64,000 nt of DNA from Rhodococcus sp. WMMA185 (GTDB lineage: Bacteria > Actinomycetota > Actinomycetes > Mycobacteriales > Mycobacteriaceae), in assembly GCF_001767395.1 (NCBI RefSeq), contig NZ_CP017014.1, forward strand, positions 1,488,001 to 1,552,000. The letters are read 5' to 3'. A program made the position numbers and the translations under genes. Below the pieces are notes generated by a model. It was not told the origin of the DNA and searched no databases. It saw only the letters and a program-made list of their open reading frames with translations. Positions 40,129 to 49,099 of the stretch are shown in pieces (within the stretch, counting starts at the first letter, position 1; each line of letters begins with the position of its first letter).

Positions 40129-40809
40129 GTGCTCGTCACTGGATTTCCGGCCGGGATGTTTCAGACCAACTGCTACATCCTGGCGCAGGATGATGCCCGC
40201 GAATGCGTGGTCGTGGACCCCGGCCAGGATGCTGCGGAGCCGCTGTTCGATTTCCTGGCCAAGTCGACGCTCACCCCGACGGCGGTTCTGTTGACGCACG
40301 GTCACCTCGATCACGTCTGGAACGCATACGACGTCTGCGAGAAGTTCGGGATTCCCGCCTACATCCACCCCGAGGACCGGTACATGCTGTCCGACCCCGG
40401 GCGCGGCATCGGACCGACGATGCAGCCGTTCATCGCGGGCTTGGATTTCCACGAACCGAGCGAGGTGATCGAACTGGCCGGCGGCGACACGATCGAACAG
40501 GCAGGCATCTCCTTCGGCGTCGATCACACCCCCGGCCACACCCAGGGTTCGGTGGTCTTCCGCACCCGCGTGGAGGGAGAGAACGGTCCCCTCGACATCG
40601 CCCTCACCGGCGACACCCTGTTCCAGGGGTCGATAGGCAGGAGCGACCTGCCGGGCGGAAACCACGAGCAGTTGCTGCAGTCGATCGCGGACAAACTCCT
40701 GATCCTCGGCGACGACACCGCGGTCCTGCCCGGGCACGGCGGATCGAGTTCGATCGGCGCCGAGCGCGTGTCCAACCCGTTTCTCGTTGGACTCTCGGGA
40801 TCGAAATAG
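40129..40809 (+). CDS. Metallo-beta-lactamase-fold hydrolase (glyoxalase II-like)
   Basis: 226 residues from GTG 40129. The metal motif HxHxDH is intact (His57, His59, Asp61, His62 in THGHLDH), followed by HTPGHTQGS and TGDTLFQGSIGR, as in the glyoxalase II/YcbL branch. It corresponds to the gene next to hisS in M. tuberculosis (Rv2581c). Substrate is probably a thioester such as a lactoyl-thiol; not proven. Confidence 0.92.
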   Translation: MLVTGFPAGMFQTNCYILAQDDARECVVVDPGQDAAEPLFDFLAKSTLTPTAVLLTHGHLDHVWNAYDVCEKFGIPAYIHPEDRYMLSDPGRGIGPTMQPFIAGLDFHEPSEVIELAGGDTIEQAGISFGVDHTPGHTQGSVVFRTRVEGENGPLDIALTGDTLFQGSIGRSDLPGGNHEQLLQSIADKLLILGDDTAVLPGHGGSSSIGAERVSNPFLVGLSGSK

Positions 40810-40824
40810 GGAAAGGTGACGACT

Positions 40825-42096
40825 GTGAGCAAAGCCAGCACCTTCTCCGCACCCAAGGGCGTTCCCGACTACGTTCCCCCGCAGTCCGCTGAGTTCGTCA
40901 CGGTCCGTGACGAACTCATGCGCGCCGCACGACTGGCCGGGTACGGCCACATCGAACTCCCGATCTTCGAGGACACCAGCCTGTTCGCACGCGGTGTCGG
41001 CGAATCCACCGACGTGGTCAGCAAAGAGATGTACACCTTCGCGGACCGCGGCGACCGGTCGGTGACGCTGCGCCCCGAGGGCACTGCGGGGGTGATGCGC
41101 GCGGTGATCGAACACGGCCTCGACCGCGGACAGCTGCCGGTGAAGTTGAGTTACGCGGGACCATTCTTCCGGTACGAGAGGCCGCAGGCCGGACGCTACC
41201 GTCAACTGCAGCAGGTGGGGGTCGAGGCCATCGGCGTCGACGACCCGGCTCTCGATGCCGAGGTCATCGCCGTCGCGGATGCCGGCTTCCGCGCACTCGG
41301 TCTCGAGGGTTTCCGATTGGAGATCACCTCGCTCGGCGACGACACGTGCCGGCCGCAGTACCGGGAACGGTTGCAGGAGTTCCTGTTCGGACTGCCGCTG
41401 GACGAAGAGACGCGTCGGCGAGCCGAGATCAACCCGCTCCGCGTGCTCGACGACAAGCGCAAGGAGTTGCGCGAGATGACGGCGGACGCCCCGCTGATGC
41501 TCGATCACCTCTCGTCGAGCGCGAAGGCGCACTTCGACCAGGTGCTCGCGCACCTCGACGCGCTGGGTGTGCCCTACGTGATCAACCCGCGCATGGTGCG
41601 CGGACTGGACTACTACACCAAGACGACGTTCGAGTTCGTCCACGACGGTCTGGGGGCGCAGTCGGGCATCGGTGGCGGTGGACGCTACGACGGACTGATG
41701 GAGCAACTCGGTGGTCAACCGTTGTCCGGCATCGGTTTCGGACTCGGGGTCGACCGCACGGTGCTCGCGCTGGCCGCCGAGGGTAAGACGGTGGGTTCAC
41801 CGGCGCGCTGCGAAGTCTTCGGGGTTCCGCTGGGCGACGAGGCGAAGGCGCGGCTGGTGCTGATAGCCCAGCGGTTGCGCGCCAAGGGAATCCGCGTCGA
41901 CCTTGCCTACGGCAACCGTGGGGTCAAGGGTGCGATGAAAGCCGCCGACCGGTCGGGTGCCGCGCTGGCGCTCGTGCTCGGCGACCGCGACATCGCGGAG
42001 GGCACGGTGGGAATCAAGGTTCTCGCCACGGGCGATCAGGAGTCGGCACCCCTCGCAGACGTCGTCACGCGCGTCGGAGAGATCCTTGGAGTCTGA
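40825..42096 (+). CDS. hisS: Histidyl-tRNA synthetase
   Basis: 423 residues from GTG 40825, eight bases after GAAAGG; GTG 40816 is an alternative that leaves no ribosome site. Class II motifs: motif 2 [16 protein letters not shown], the histidine-specific [13 protein letters not shown] and the motif 3 region [17 protein letters not shown]-terminal anticodon-binding domain follows. It attaches histidine to its tRNA. Confidence 0.96.
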   Translation: MSKASTFSAPKGVPDYVPPQSAEFVTVRDELMRAARLAGYGHIELPIFEDTSLFARGVGESTDVVSKEMYTFADRGDRSVTLRPEGTAGVMRAVIEHGLDRGQLPVKLSYAGPFFRYERPQAGRYRQLQQVGVEAIGVDDPALDAEVIAVADAGFRALGLEGFRLEITSLGDDTCRPQYRERLQEFLFGLPLDEETRRRAEINPLRVLDDKRKELREMTADAPLMLDHLSSSAKAHFDQVLAHLDALGVPYVINPRMVRGLDYYTKTTFEFVHDGLGAQSGIGGGGRYDGLMEQLGGQPLSGIGFGLGVDRTVLALAAEGKTVGSPARCEVFGVPLGDEAKARLVLIAQRLRAKGIRVDLAYGNRGVKGAMKAADRSGAALALVLGDRDIAEGTVGIKVLATGDQESAPLADVVTRVGEILGV

Positions 42097-42718
42097 CGCG
42101 ACGACGCCGGTGTCGCTCGATCTCGTTCCGATCGAGCTGATCGCCCCGCGGCTGAAGCGGGTTGCGACCGTCGCGGTCCTGATCGGCGTGGTGATCGGTG
42201 CGATCGTCGGGTTCTTCACATCGCTCTGGGTCGGCGTGTTGGTTGGGGCTGTGATTGCGGTCCCGACCGCCGCACCGGCGCTCGTCGCGCTGCGGCGTCG
42301 AATCACACTGCAGCAAGGCCGCATTCGGTCGACTGGTGGGATTCGTAGTCGCCAGGTCGATGCCACGAGGGCCGTCACGGTCGAGATCGTGGTCCGCTCC
42401 GCCAGGGTCAGCGAGGTCAGCCTCCGAATCACCGACCCGGATGGCAGCCTCGCACTTCCACTGGCTCTCTACACGAACGACGGTGGCCGCGAGCTGGAAG
42501 TGCTCGGGCTGCGCCGCTTGGCGGATGCGCTGGCACAGAGTGAACTGGTACCGGCCGCTGCTGTCGCGTCCGTGCTGATCGAGCAATTGCGGGCCGAGGC
42601 GCGTAGCGCCCCGTTGCCCGAGCGGCCCCTGTTCCGGGCGGTGGAACTCGTACGCTCCGAGGGCCGCCTTCCGGCCACCACGCTCACCGATCACGAGGTG
42701 GCGGGACTCGTCGACTGA
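42086..42718 (+). CDS. Two-helix membrane protein of unknown function
   Basis: 210 residues from TTG 42086, preceded by CGGAGAG and overlapping the hisS stop. Two adjacent membrane helices at about 24-65 ([36 protein letters not shown]) are followed by a soluble beta-rich domain ([20 protein letters not shown]) that looks like a small PH-like fold. No known function recognised. The longer frame inside hisS is not used. Confidence 0.75.
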   Translation: MESDATTPVSLDLVPIELIAPRLKRVATVAVLIGVVIGAIVGFFTSLWVGVLVGAVIAVPTAAPALVALRRRITLQQGRIRSTGGIRSRQVDATRAVTVEIVVRSARVSEVSLRITDPDGSLALPLALYTNDGGRELEVLGLRRLADALAQSELVPAAAVASVLIEQLRAEARSAPLPERPLFRAVELVRSEGRLPATTLTDHEVAGLVD

Positions 42719-42721
42719 GGT

Positions 42722-44056
42722 TTACATCCGGCCGTCGAACGGATCGTCGTCGATCTCCTCGCCGCCGATCACGGCGGGCGTGACCATCGGGAGGGCACCG
42801 TCGAAGGCGGTGCCCTCGCCCGCACTGACGAGGTAGCTCGGGGTGGACCGCCCGGATTCCTCGTCGCCTCCAGCGCGGCCGGCACCTGCCATTCCCGCTG
42901 CGCCCATCGGGGCCCCGGAGCTCATGGTTGATGCGGGTGTCGCCGCCGGGCCGGATGGGCCTGTCACGGGTGGAACCGCGCCAGGGGCCACTCCGTGTGG
43001 TGTTCCGGCCACGAAACCGCTTGTGCTGCCTTGCATGCCGAAGCTCGCGGAACCGCCGCCGAAGCCAGCCGAACCGATGCCGGGCCTCGAGGAGGGAGAA
43101 TCGGCGGCCAGGGCGCCCGAGGACACTCCCGCCGCATGTGTATTCGCCGACACGAGATCGTCGACGCCTCCGGTCACCTTCGAGATGATCGGCTTGCCGA
43201 CCTGCTCGATCACCTGGGATGCGATCGCGAATGGGGAGTTCGCCCCTGACGGGCCGAAGCCGACCGACCCCGGTGGTGGCGGCACCGAGACCGGGGTGGC
43301 GAGGCTGTTCATCGTGACGATATGCTCGGTCAGCTCGGTGCGTGTCTGCGTCACAACCCCGATGGCGGCTTGGAGATGTTCGGCGGCTGAGGCGAGGAGC
43401 ATCGCCTGCCCCGGAGGAGTCAGAATCGTCGGTGCGGCCGCGATTGCGGTGGCCGCGAACGACTCGGCAATGGCCATCAGATTGGCGTTGCCGCGGGCCA
43501 CGGACGCGGCCGCTATCTCCGTGGTGCGCGATATCGCCGCGCCGCGTTCGCTCAACTCGGCGCCGCTCGTCTGAGCCTGCATGCCCTGCGACCGTGCGGC
43601 CTGGGCCGCGTCGCTCTGCCAGATCTGATCGAGGACCTTGAGTCCGGACATGCCGATCGACATGGTCTGGTCGATCACCTTCGACGACATGTCGAGGATC
43701 GCGGTCGGATCGAAGTCGCCGAACATGCCCGTGCCGAAGCTGCTTGCGAGATCCCTGAGCGGCGCCAGCAACTCGTCGATCCCCGGCAGCGCCGGCAACC
43801 CCGCGCCGTTCAGCAACTCCTCGAGGGGATTCGGCGGAAGCGGAGGCAGCACGGGCGGGGGAGGGAGTTGGGGTAGGTGCCCGGCCAGATCACCGACCGG
43901 GGTGTCGAGCAGGGGGCCGAGAGGGGAGTTCTGCAGTGCCTCGAGGGGCGTGCTCGGCAGCGGCGTCTCGAGAGCATCGCCGACAGCGGTTCCCTGGATC
44001 AGGTCGAGGATCGACTCGGATGCTGCGGGGGATCCGGCGGGGTCGGGGTACGTCAT
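42722..44056 (-). CDS. ESX/type VII secretion-associated Ala/Gly/Pro-rich protein
   Basis: 444 residues. A Pro-rich N-terminus (PPPPVLPPLPPNP) leads into long Ala-rich helices (about 115-250), then a Gly/Ser-rich low-complexity region and a conserved acidic tail with the motif RSTPSYLVSAGEGTAF ... PAVIGGEE. It overlaps the preceding EspC-like gene by ATGA. The layout resembles the larger partner of ESX secreted pairs (Esp or PPE-like) in Mycobacteriales; this is inferred from composition and context. A decayed copy of part of it is at 46897-47379. Confidence 0.7.
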   Translation of the reverse strand: MTYPDPAGSPAASESILDLIQGTAVGDALETPLPSTPLEALQNSPLGPLLDTPVGDLAGHLPQLPPPPVLPPLPPNPLEELLNGAGLPALPGIDELLAPLRDLASSFGTGMFGDFDPTAILDMSSKVIDQTMSIGMSGLKVLDQIWQSDAAQAARSQGMQAQTSGAELSERGAAISRTTEIAAASVARGNANLMAIAESFAATAIAAAPTILTPPGQAMLLASAAEHLQAAIGVVTQTRTELTEHIVTMNSLATPVSVPPPPGSVGFGPSGANSPFAIASQVIEQVGKPIISKVTGGVDDLVSANTHAAGVSSGALAADSPSSRPGIGSAGFGGGSASFGMQGSTSGFVAGTPHGVAPGAVPPVTGPSGPAATPASTMSSGAPMGAAGMAGAGRAGGDEESGRSTPSYLVSAGEGTAFDGALPMVTPAVIGGEEIDDDPFDGRM

Positions 44057-44379
44057 GCGATGTCCCCGATTCCCTCACCGATCGCACCGAGCGCCGCGCT
44101 GTTCGCGTCATCGACGGCTTCGTAGGAAGCTGCGGTCGCCTCCGCGGCGGCCGCAGTCTGCGCGTAGTGAAACGAAAGCTCGGCGACCGATGCGGCATGG
44201 GTGGCCTGCGCGGCGGCGAAGGATGCGAGGAAGTCGGCCCCGATCGGCCCGAACACCGGCGCCAGCGTAGCGAGATCGGCGCCGAGATTGGCTGCGGCAC
44301 CACCGATCTGCTCCGCCGCCTTCGCGGCGGTGGCCCCATACTGTCTGATCCCGTCCGCAACGACGAAGACATCGCTCAA
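44053..44379 (-). CDS. EspC/DUF2580-like type VII secretion target
   Basis: 108 residues from TTG 44379 (GGGGGGT ahead). It is a small, almost all-helical, Ala-rich protein: SDVFVVADGIRQYGATAAKAAEQIGGAAANL, then VFGPIGADFLASFAAAQATHAASVAELSFHYAQTAAAAEATAASYEAVD. The helix-turn-helix hairpin with Y-x-x-x-D/E-like ending (YEAVDD) fits WXG100/EspC-family ESX substrates. The translational overlap with a larger Pro/Ala-rich protein fits a co-secreted pair. No ESX machinery is in the window. Confidence 0.7.
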   Translation of the reverse strand: MSDVFVVADGIRQYGATAAKAAEQIGGAAANLGADLATLAPVFGPIGADFLASFAAAQATHAASVAELSFHYAQTAAAAEATAASYEAVDDANSAALGAIGEGIGDIA

Positions 44380-44537
44380 AATGACCCCCCGAGGTGATTA
44401 GCGTTTGCGTGACTCTATCTCACGGGTGAGGGCTCTAGTGCTGGTGGTCACGCCGCGAATTGCGGCCATGCAGTGCCGCGACGTCTAGTCCGGGTGGCCG
44501 GTGACGTTGTGGGGAATATGCGACACTCACGGGTGGG

Positions 44538-45044
44538 TCAGATACCGAACGGTGCGGCGTAGCGGATGGTGCCGGTCGGAAGCGGGTGGTTGTCATCCAG
44601 GGTCATGGCCATGAGTGCCTCGTCGGGGACGTCAATACTCAGTCCGATGCCGTGAGTGGAGGCGCGGGTGAACCCGAACTTGGGGTAGTAGCTGGGGTGT
44701 CCCATCACGGTGATGTAGTACTCGCCCATGTCCTTGGCGGCCTTCAGGGCGGCGCGGATGGCGGCCGAGCCGACGCCTCTGCGCTGATGGTCGGGTAGGA
44801 CCGCGCACGGGGCTAGGCACAGAGCTGCGGTGTCGCCGATGTGGCAGCGGGTCAGCAACGCGTGGCCGACGATGGTGCCGTTCTGGTCGGTGGTGACGAG
44901 TGACAGGCCCTCGATCCAGGAAGTGTCGGCGCGCAGGGCGTCTACGAGGTTGGCTTCGTCCGCGGTGTCGAAGGCGGCGAGGTTGACTTCGCGGATGGCG
45001 GGGATGTCGTCGACGGTCTCGGGGCGAGTGTTCCAAGTTGTCAT
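44538..45044 (-). CDS. GNAT-family N-acetyltransferase
   Basis: 168 residues. GNAT fold with the acetyl-CoA loop LPDHQRRGVGSAAIRAAL and the downstream VMGHPSYYPKFGFTRAS, a pattern seen in the putative acetyltransferases of the YhbS group. Substrate unknown. First of three minus-strand genes lying between the intact ESX pair and its decayed copy. Confidence 0.9.
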   Translation of the reverse strand: MTTWNTRPETVDDIPAIREVNLAAFDTADEANLVDALRADTSWIEGLSLVTTDQNGTIVGHALLTRCHIGDTAALCLAPCAVLPDHQRRGVGSAAIRAALKAAKDMGEYYITVMGHPSYYPKFGFTRASTHGIGLSIDVPDEALMAMTLDDNHPLPTGTIRYAAPFGI

Positions 45045-45127
45045 GGTGTTTCCGTTCGCCGGTGCGGGAGGGCGTGAGACGACAGGTCTCGCGAGCTAGT
45101 GGGCTGCGGCGGGGGTAGCGGACCTCG

Positions 45128-45811
45128 TCAAGACGCCTCGAACCGCGCCTCGACATCGGCGGTGATGCGAAGCCGTTCCGGCTTCAGCGCGAGCCCTTCG
45201 TGCTCATGATCCTTCGCCTGGGCCGAGGCGGCCATCTCCCGCACGACCGGTGGGCCGAATTCGGGGCGCTGCCCGGCGTTGAGCATGCCGGGGTCGGCCA
45301 ACGCCACGGCGTCGATCCGGTTGCAGCCCAGACGCCGGCCGTAGTCCTTCGCCTTGGCGAGCGCGTCGCGGACCGCGAGATCCCGAACCCGGGATACGGC
45401 TTCGGCATGGGACTTGCGGGTGAGCTTCCATTCAAGGCGACCGACGCTGACGCCCTCGATTGCTGACGCCTGATCGACGAAGGTGGCTACGGATCCGAGG
45501 TCGCGGAAGGTCACCGATCCGGCCGCTGACGACCGGTAGTTCCACGGCAGTCTCTTGCCCTCTGGGTGGTACGGCCGGTGCCGGGAGTGCTGGATCTGGT
45601 CGAGTGACCACCGCCGGACGGGACCTGCACGTTTCCGGTCGAGAGACCGAATCAGCTTCGTAAGCGCGGCCACAGACTCGGATGCGGCATCGGCAGCCTC
45701 GGCGCGGGTGGTGCCGTCGAAGACGATATTTAAATGGACCACACAGCGATTGGGCGCGCAGGAACGCTCGGCATGGCCGGTGACGGTGATCGTGACGGGA
45801 TTGGTCGGCAT
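45128..45811 (-). CDS. SIMPL (DUF541) domain protein
   Basis: 227 residues from ATG 45811. The SIMPL domain is recognisable from ITVTGHAERSCAPNRCVVHLNIVFDGTT, AGSVTFRDLGSVATFVDQAS and LAVRDALAKAKDYGRRLG. There is no signal peptide, unlike the periplasmic members. Role unknown. The long N-terminal extension of the open frame is out of register with coding signals of the neighbouring gene and is rejected. Confidence 0.82.
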   Translation of the reverse strand: MPTNPVTITVTGHAERSCAPNRCVVHLNIVFDGTTRAEAADAASESVAALTKLIRSLDRKRAGPVRRWSLDQIQHSRHRPYHPEGKRLPWNYRSSAAGSVTFRDLGSVATFVDQASAIEGVSVGRLEWKLTRKSHAEAVSRVRDLAVRDALAKAKDYGRRLGCNRIDAVALADPGMLNAGQRPEFGPPVVREMAASAQAKDHEHEGLALKPERLRITADVEARFEAS

Positions 45812-45861
45812 GAGTCCAGTGTTCCTGAGGATGCCTTCGGCTCGACGCGGAATGCGGCGGC

Positions 45862-46626
45862 TCAGAACAGCGTGGGCTCGGTTCGGGCGCCGCTGCGGGC
45901 CTCCTGCAGGCGTGCATTCCAGCGTTGCACCAGCCACATCTCGATCAGCTCCGGGTCGGTACCCACCTGCATCGCCCATGCGCTCAGCAGTTGTAGATAG
46001 CGCTCGTAGCGACGAAGGGTAAACCCGCTGACCGACGGCTCCTCGAGCCAGCCCTCGTGGATCAGGGTCGAGACGCCGTGCTGGTCGATCAGTTGGGCGC
46101 GAACGCCGTCCCGTTGAACACCGACCGCCCACATGAACAGCGCCATCAGCGACACCCCGACGCCGGGCATGTCCGGCCAGCCCGACCAGGCGTCGCCGGA
46201 CGGTTCGGGAATGCGCTTGTCCTTGGCGCACCGGTTCAGCACGTTCTTGATCTTGGTGAGTGGGTCCTGTTCCGTGAATGGGTTGATGACGTCGGGCAGG
46301 CGGCGCGTGGCCCGGCGGCTGCGGTGGGCGCTGCGCCAGGCCGCGCACAGGAACAGCAGACCGAGCGCGTCGTGATCGGATTCGATCAGTTCGCTACCGA
46401 TCTGCAGGTCGTTGCGCTGGACGACGGCGACGCCGCGATCGACCACGTGGCCGTCGAGATCCCGTCCGTGAAGAACGATCTCGTGCTTGTGCTCGCGCAA
46501 CTGGTGATTCCACCAGTCAAGGTCGACGTGGGCACTGTCGTCGAGCACGTGCAGCGGGTAGGCCCGGGCGCGGCACCACTGCACGCAGGCCTCCGGTGGT
46601 GTGAATCCGTCGTCGAGCAGATGCAT
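45862..46626 (-). CDS. Uncharacterised protein
   Basis: 254 residues from ATG 46626 (a longer frame from GTG 46785 has no ribosome site). A tryptophan-rich first half (WCRARAYPLHVLDDSAHVDLDWWNHQL) and a helical second half (SGWPDMPGVGVSLMALFMWAVGV, LQLLSAWAMQVG, EMWLVQRWNARLQEA). The second half faintly recalls actinobacterial proteins with an 8-oxoguanine glycosylase-like fold, but no catalytic Lys/Asp pair is identified. It lies 51 bp upstream of the SIMPL gene on the same strand. Confidence 0.6.
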   Translation of the reverse strand: MHLLDDGFTPPEACVQWCRARAYPLHVLDDSAHVDLDWWNHQLREHKHEIVLHGRDLDGHVVDRGVAVVQRNDLQIGSELIESDHDALGLLFLCAAWRSAHRSRRATRRLPDVINPFTEQDPLTKIKNVLNRCAKDKRIPEPSGDAWSGWPDMPGVGVSLMALFMWAVGVQRDGVRAQLIDQHGVSTLIHEGWLEEPSVSGFTLRRYERYLQLLSAWAMQVGTDPELIEMWLVQRWNARLQEARSGARTEPTLF

Positions 46627-46896
46627 GCAGCGATGATTCCACCAACGACGGGCAGCGCAGGTGTGCGACACGGCTGAACTCGGTTTGGTGCTGCCGATCC
46701 GGCCGGGGCCTCGAGCCTGCGGACTGCGACGCCAAATGTCTCGGTGCAGAAGGTGCTCACGCGTACAACGTGTCGGCGAGGTCACCGTCGCGTAAGTTCC
46801 GGGGTCCAGGCCGACCGGCCGCTTCTTGGGGGCGCACTGCTTCGCGGCGACGTCACTGACTGAATAGCCCCGGCATGTCCGGAGACTTCATATTTT

Positions 46897-47379
46897 GTCT
46901 GGTCGATCACCTTCGACGACATGTCGAGGATCGCGGTCGGATCGAAGTCACCGAACATGCCCGTGCCGAAACTGCTCGCGAGATCCTGCAGTGGCGCCAG
47001 TAATTCGTCGATCCCGGGCAGCGCCGGTAACCCCGCGCCGTTCAGGAGCTCTTCGAGGGGATTCGGGGAAGCGGAGGCAGCGCGGGCGGGGGAGGCGGTT
47101 GTGGAAGGTGGCCAGGCCAGGTCAGCGACGGGGGTGTCGAGCAGGGACCGAGGGGCGAGTTCTGCAGTGCTTCGAGCGGCGTGCTCGGGAGTGGCGTTTC
47201 GAGTGCGTCGCCGACGGCGGTGCCCTGGATCATAGTGAAAGGAGAGCTCGGCGACCGATGCGGCATGAGTGGCCTGCGCGGCGGCGAAGGACGCGAGGAA
47301 GTCGGCCCCGATCGGCCCGAACACCGGCGCCAGCGTGTGCATCGCAACGATGAAGACGTCGCTCAAGATGACCCCCCAA
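46897..47379 (-). pseudogene. Decayed second copy of the EspC-like/ESX partner gene pair
   Basis: The DNA matches 43664-44379 closely, and the similarity continues upstream of the start to about 47429. The first gene keeps SDVFIVA and TLAPVFGPIGADFLASFAAAQATHAASVAELSFHY but has lost about 25 codons between them. A second deletion joins SFHY directly to the partner gene near IQGTAVGDALETPLP, and small indels then shift the frame several times (NPLEELLNGAGLPALPGIDELLAPLQDLASSFGTGMFG is recovered in another frame). The copy ends abruptly at VIDQT. It is not expected to make a working protein. Confidence 0.9.
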
Positions 47380-47657
47380 GGTGATTGGGGTTTGCGCGAC
47401 CTTATCTCACGGGTGGGGGCTGTAGGGATGGTGATTCGGCTTGGAATCGTTGGTGCGGTACTTGCGATCAGCGACGCGTTAGGCCGCTCGTGTGGGCTAT
47501 GGCTGAGACTGGGGATTGGCGAACTGGGGATTGGATTCTTAACAGCTGCTCGAATGGCGATTCCGTACAAATCACGATATACATTCCCGTGCTTCAAGGA
47601 TTGTCCAGCTGCTTGGACAGTGTCTTGGTCATTTGTGTGGATGAGAGAAGGAGAGCT

Positions 47658-48578
47658 GTGGCTGCGGTGATGGGGGCGGAAGACGACGCTCGACTGAGGC
47701 AGGAGGCGATGCGATTCCTTACCATCCGCACGAACGACGGGCTCGACTCGATCACCCGCGAGGAACTACTCGACTTCACGTTCGACGGCAGTATGTTCCG
47801 CTTGGTAGACCCGACGCGGGGAATCCGCAAGCCCCGGGAGCTGAGCTCCGCGCTGTCCATTGTGACGACCTATCGGGCTGAGGGCTCGGTGCGGCCGTAC
47901 GAGGATGAAGTTGGAGGCGACGGGTTCCTGCGATACAAGTGGTCTGGGACCGACCCTGATCACATGGATAACCGAGGGCTGCGGGCGGCAATGGACCAGC
48001 AGGTGCCACTGATCTGGTTCTATGGCGTGGGTGTCGGCAGGTTTCAGCCGATCTACCCGGTGTATCTCGTTGACGAGGAACCCGAGAAGCACCAGTTTGT
48101 GGTCGCTATTGACTCGGCCCGTGACTTGCATCGTCCTGATTCGCCTGTTGAAGAGACGTTGCGTCGGTATGTGATGGCCGAGACCAAGCGACGTCTTCAT
48201 CAGCCTGTCTTCCGTGCGACAGTCATGCGGGCATACGAGACGCGATGCGCAGTCTGTGCTTTGGGTCATGGCTCTCTCTTGGATGCTGCGCACATCGTGC
48301 CGGACGGGCATGACGAAGGGATAGCATCCGTACGGAATGGTCTGGCTCTATGCAAGATTCACCATGCCGCTTTCGATGTGAATATCCTCGGTATCAGGCC
48401 TGACTATGTCGTCGAGATCCGCGAGGATCTACTTATCGAAGTCGACGGACCTATGCTCGAGCATGGGCTCAAAGAGCGGCACGGGCAACGATTGATGGTC
48501 TTGCCCCAGAAGAACTCGGAAAGGCCAGATCGAGAGTTGATGGAACTGAGCTACGAGAGGTTCCGCGCTGCCGGGTGA
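47658..48578 (+). CDS. HNH endonuclease, restriction-type
   Basis: 306 residues from GTG 47658, five bases after AAGGAGA. The C-terminal HNH domain has Cys197/Cys200 (CAVC), His212 (DAAHIVPDGH), Asn in VRNGLALCKIHHAAFD and the paired His. The N-terminal half (GLDSITREELLDFTFDGSMFRLVD, YEDEVGGDGFLRYKWSGTDPDHMDN, QVPLIWFYGVGVG, YPVYLVDEE) is a separate domain of the type found in McrA-like HNH proteins, probably recognising modified DNA. It opens a defence island that also holds phosphorothioation genes, so a modification-dependent nuclease is plausible. Confidence 0.88.
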   Translation: MAAVMGAEDDARLRQEAMRFLTIRTNDGLDSITREELLDFTFDGSMFRLVDPTRGIRKPRELSSALSIVTTYRAEGSVRPYEDEVGGDGFLRYKWSGTDPDHMDNRGLRAAMDQQVPLIWFYGVGVGRFQPIYPVYLVDEEPEKHQFVVAIDSARDLHRPDSPVEETLRRYVMAETKRRLHQPVFRATVMRAYETRCAVCALGHGSLLDAAHIVPDGHDEGIASVRNGLALCKIHHAAFDVNILGIRPDYVVEIREDLLIEVDGPMLEHGLKERHGQRLMVLPQKNSERPDRELMELSYERFRAAG

Positions 48579-48802
48579 TGTGCCCCCAGCCCGACGCTGA
48601 GAGCCTCTTGCTCGAGACCGTTGTAGATTGGTTGGTGGGTGTCATCGGCGATGAACACATAATCTGGCTTTCCTCACTTCTCGGAGAACCCCCCGACCAT
48701 TGGCCATCTGCAGCGTCAATCGACACCCGGACCGAGGACTCGGACTCGGTACCTGCAGCGCGAACCTACGGTGGCGCAACAAGTATGACTACCGAGAACT
48801 GA
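48578..48802 (+). CDS. Possible small ORF coupled to the HNH gene
   Basis: 74 residues from ATG 48578, sharing one base with the HNH stop (TGATG). The acidic N-terminal half (ESLLLETVVDWLVGVIGDEHIIWLSSLLG) could form an amphipathic helix. No family recognised and no ribosome site of its own. The remaining bases to 49099 contain nothing I can identify. Confidence 0.25.
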   Translation: MCPQPDAESLLLETVVDWLVGVIGDEHIIWLSSLLGEPPDHWPSAASIDTRTEDSDSVPAARTYGGATSMTTEN

Positions 48803-49099
48803 AAACAACCTCGTCCTAGAACGTTTCGAGGGCCGCCCCAAGCTCGGCCAGCGCCGCCATTCCCATCACCTCCATGCGGCCGCATCTCACACCGTGTCTT
48901 TGTTCGACTTGAAAGCCGATGCGTTGGGCTGAACTGATTACAGAGTAGTTTGCGTATCAAAGGCGCGCTGGCCGCCCGGATCAGCACGTGCTCACTGTGT
49001 CACCCGAGCTTCCCGACCAAATAAGGGTCCGTATCCGGTGCAGATTCAGCGACCTGCTCACTTAGATATCGGTACCGGCATGGCACTTCATCCAATTCA

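Noticed and set aside
40123..41718. 531-codon minus-strand frame
   Set aside because: Antisense to the MBL-fold gene and hisS, which both have complete motifs.
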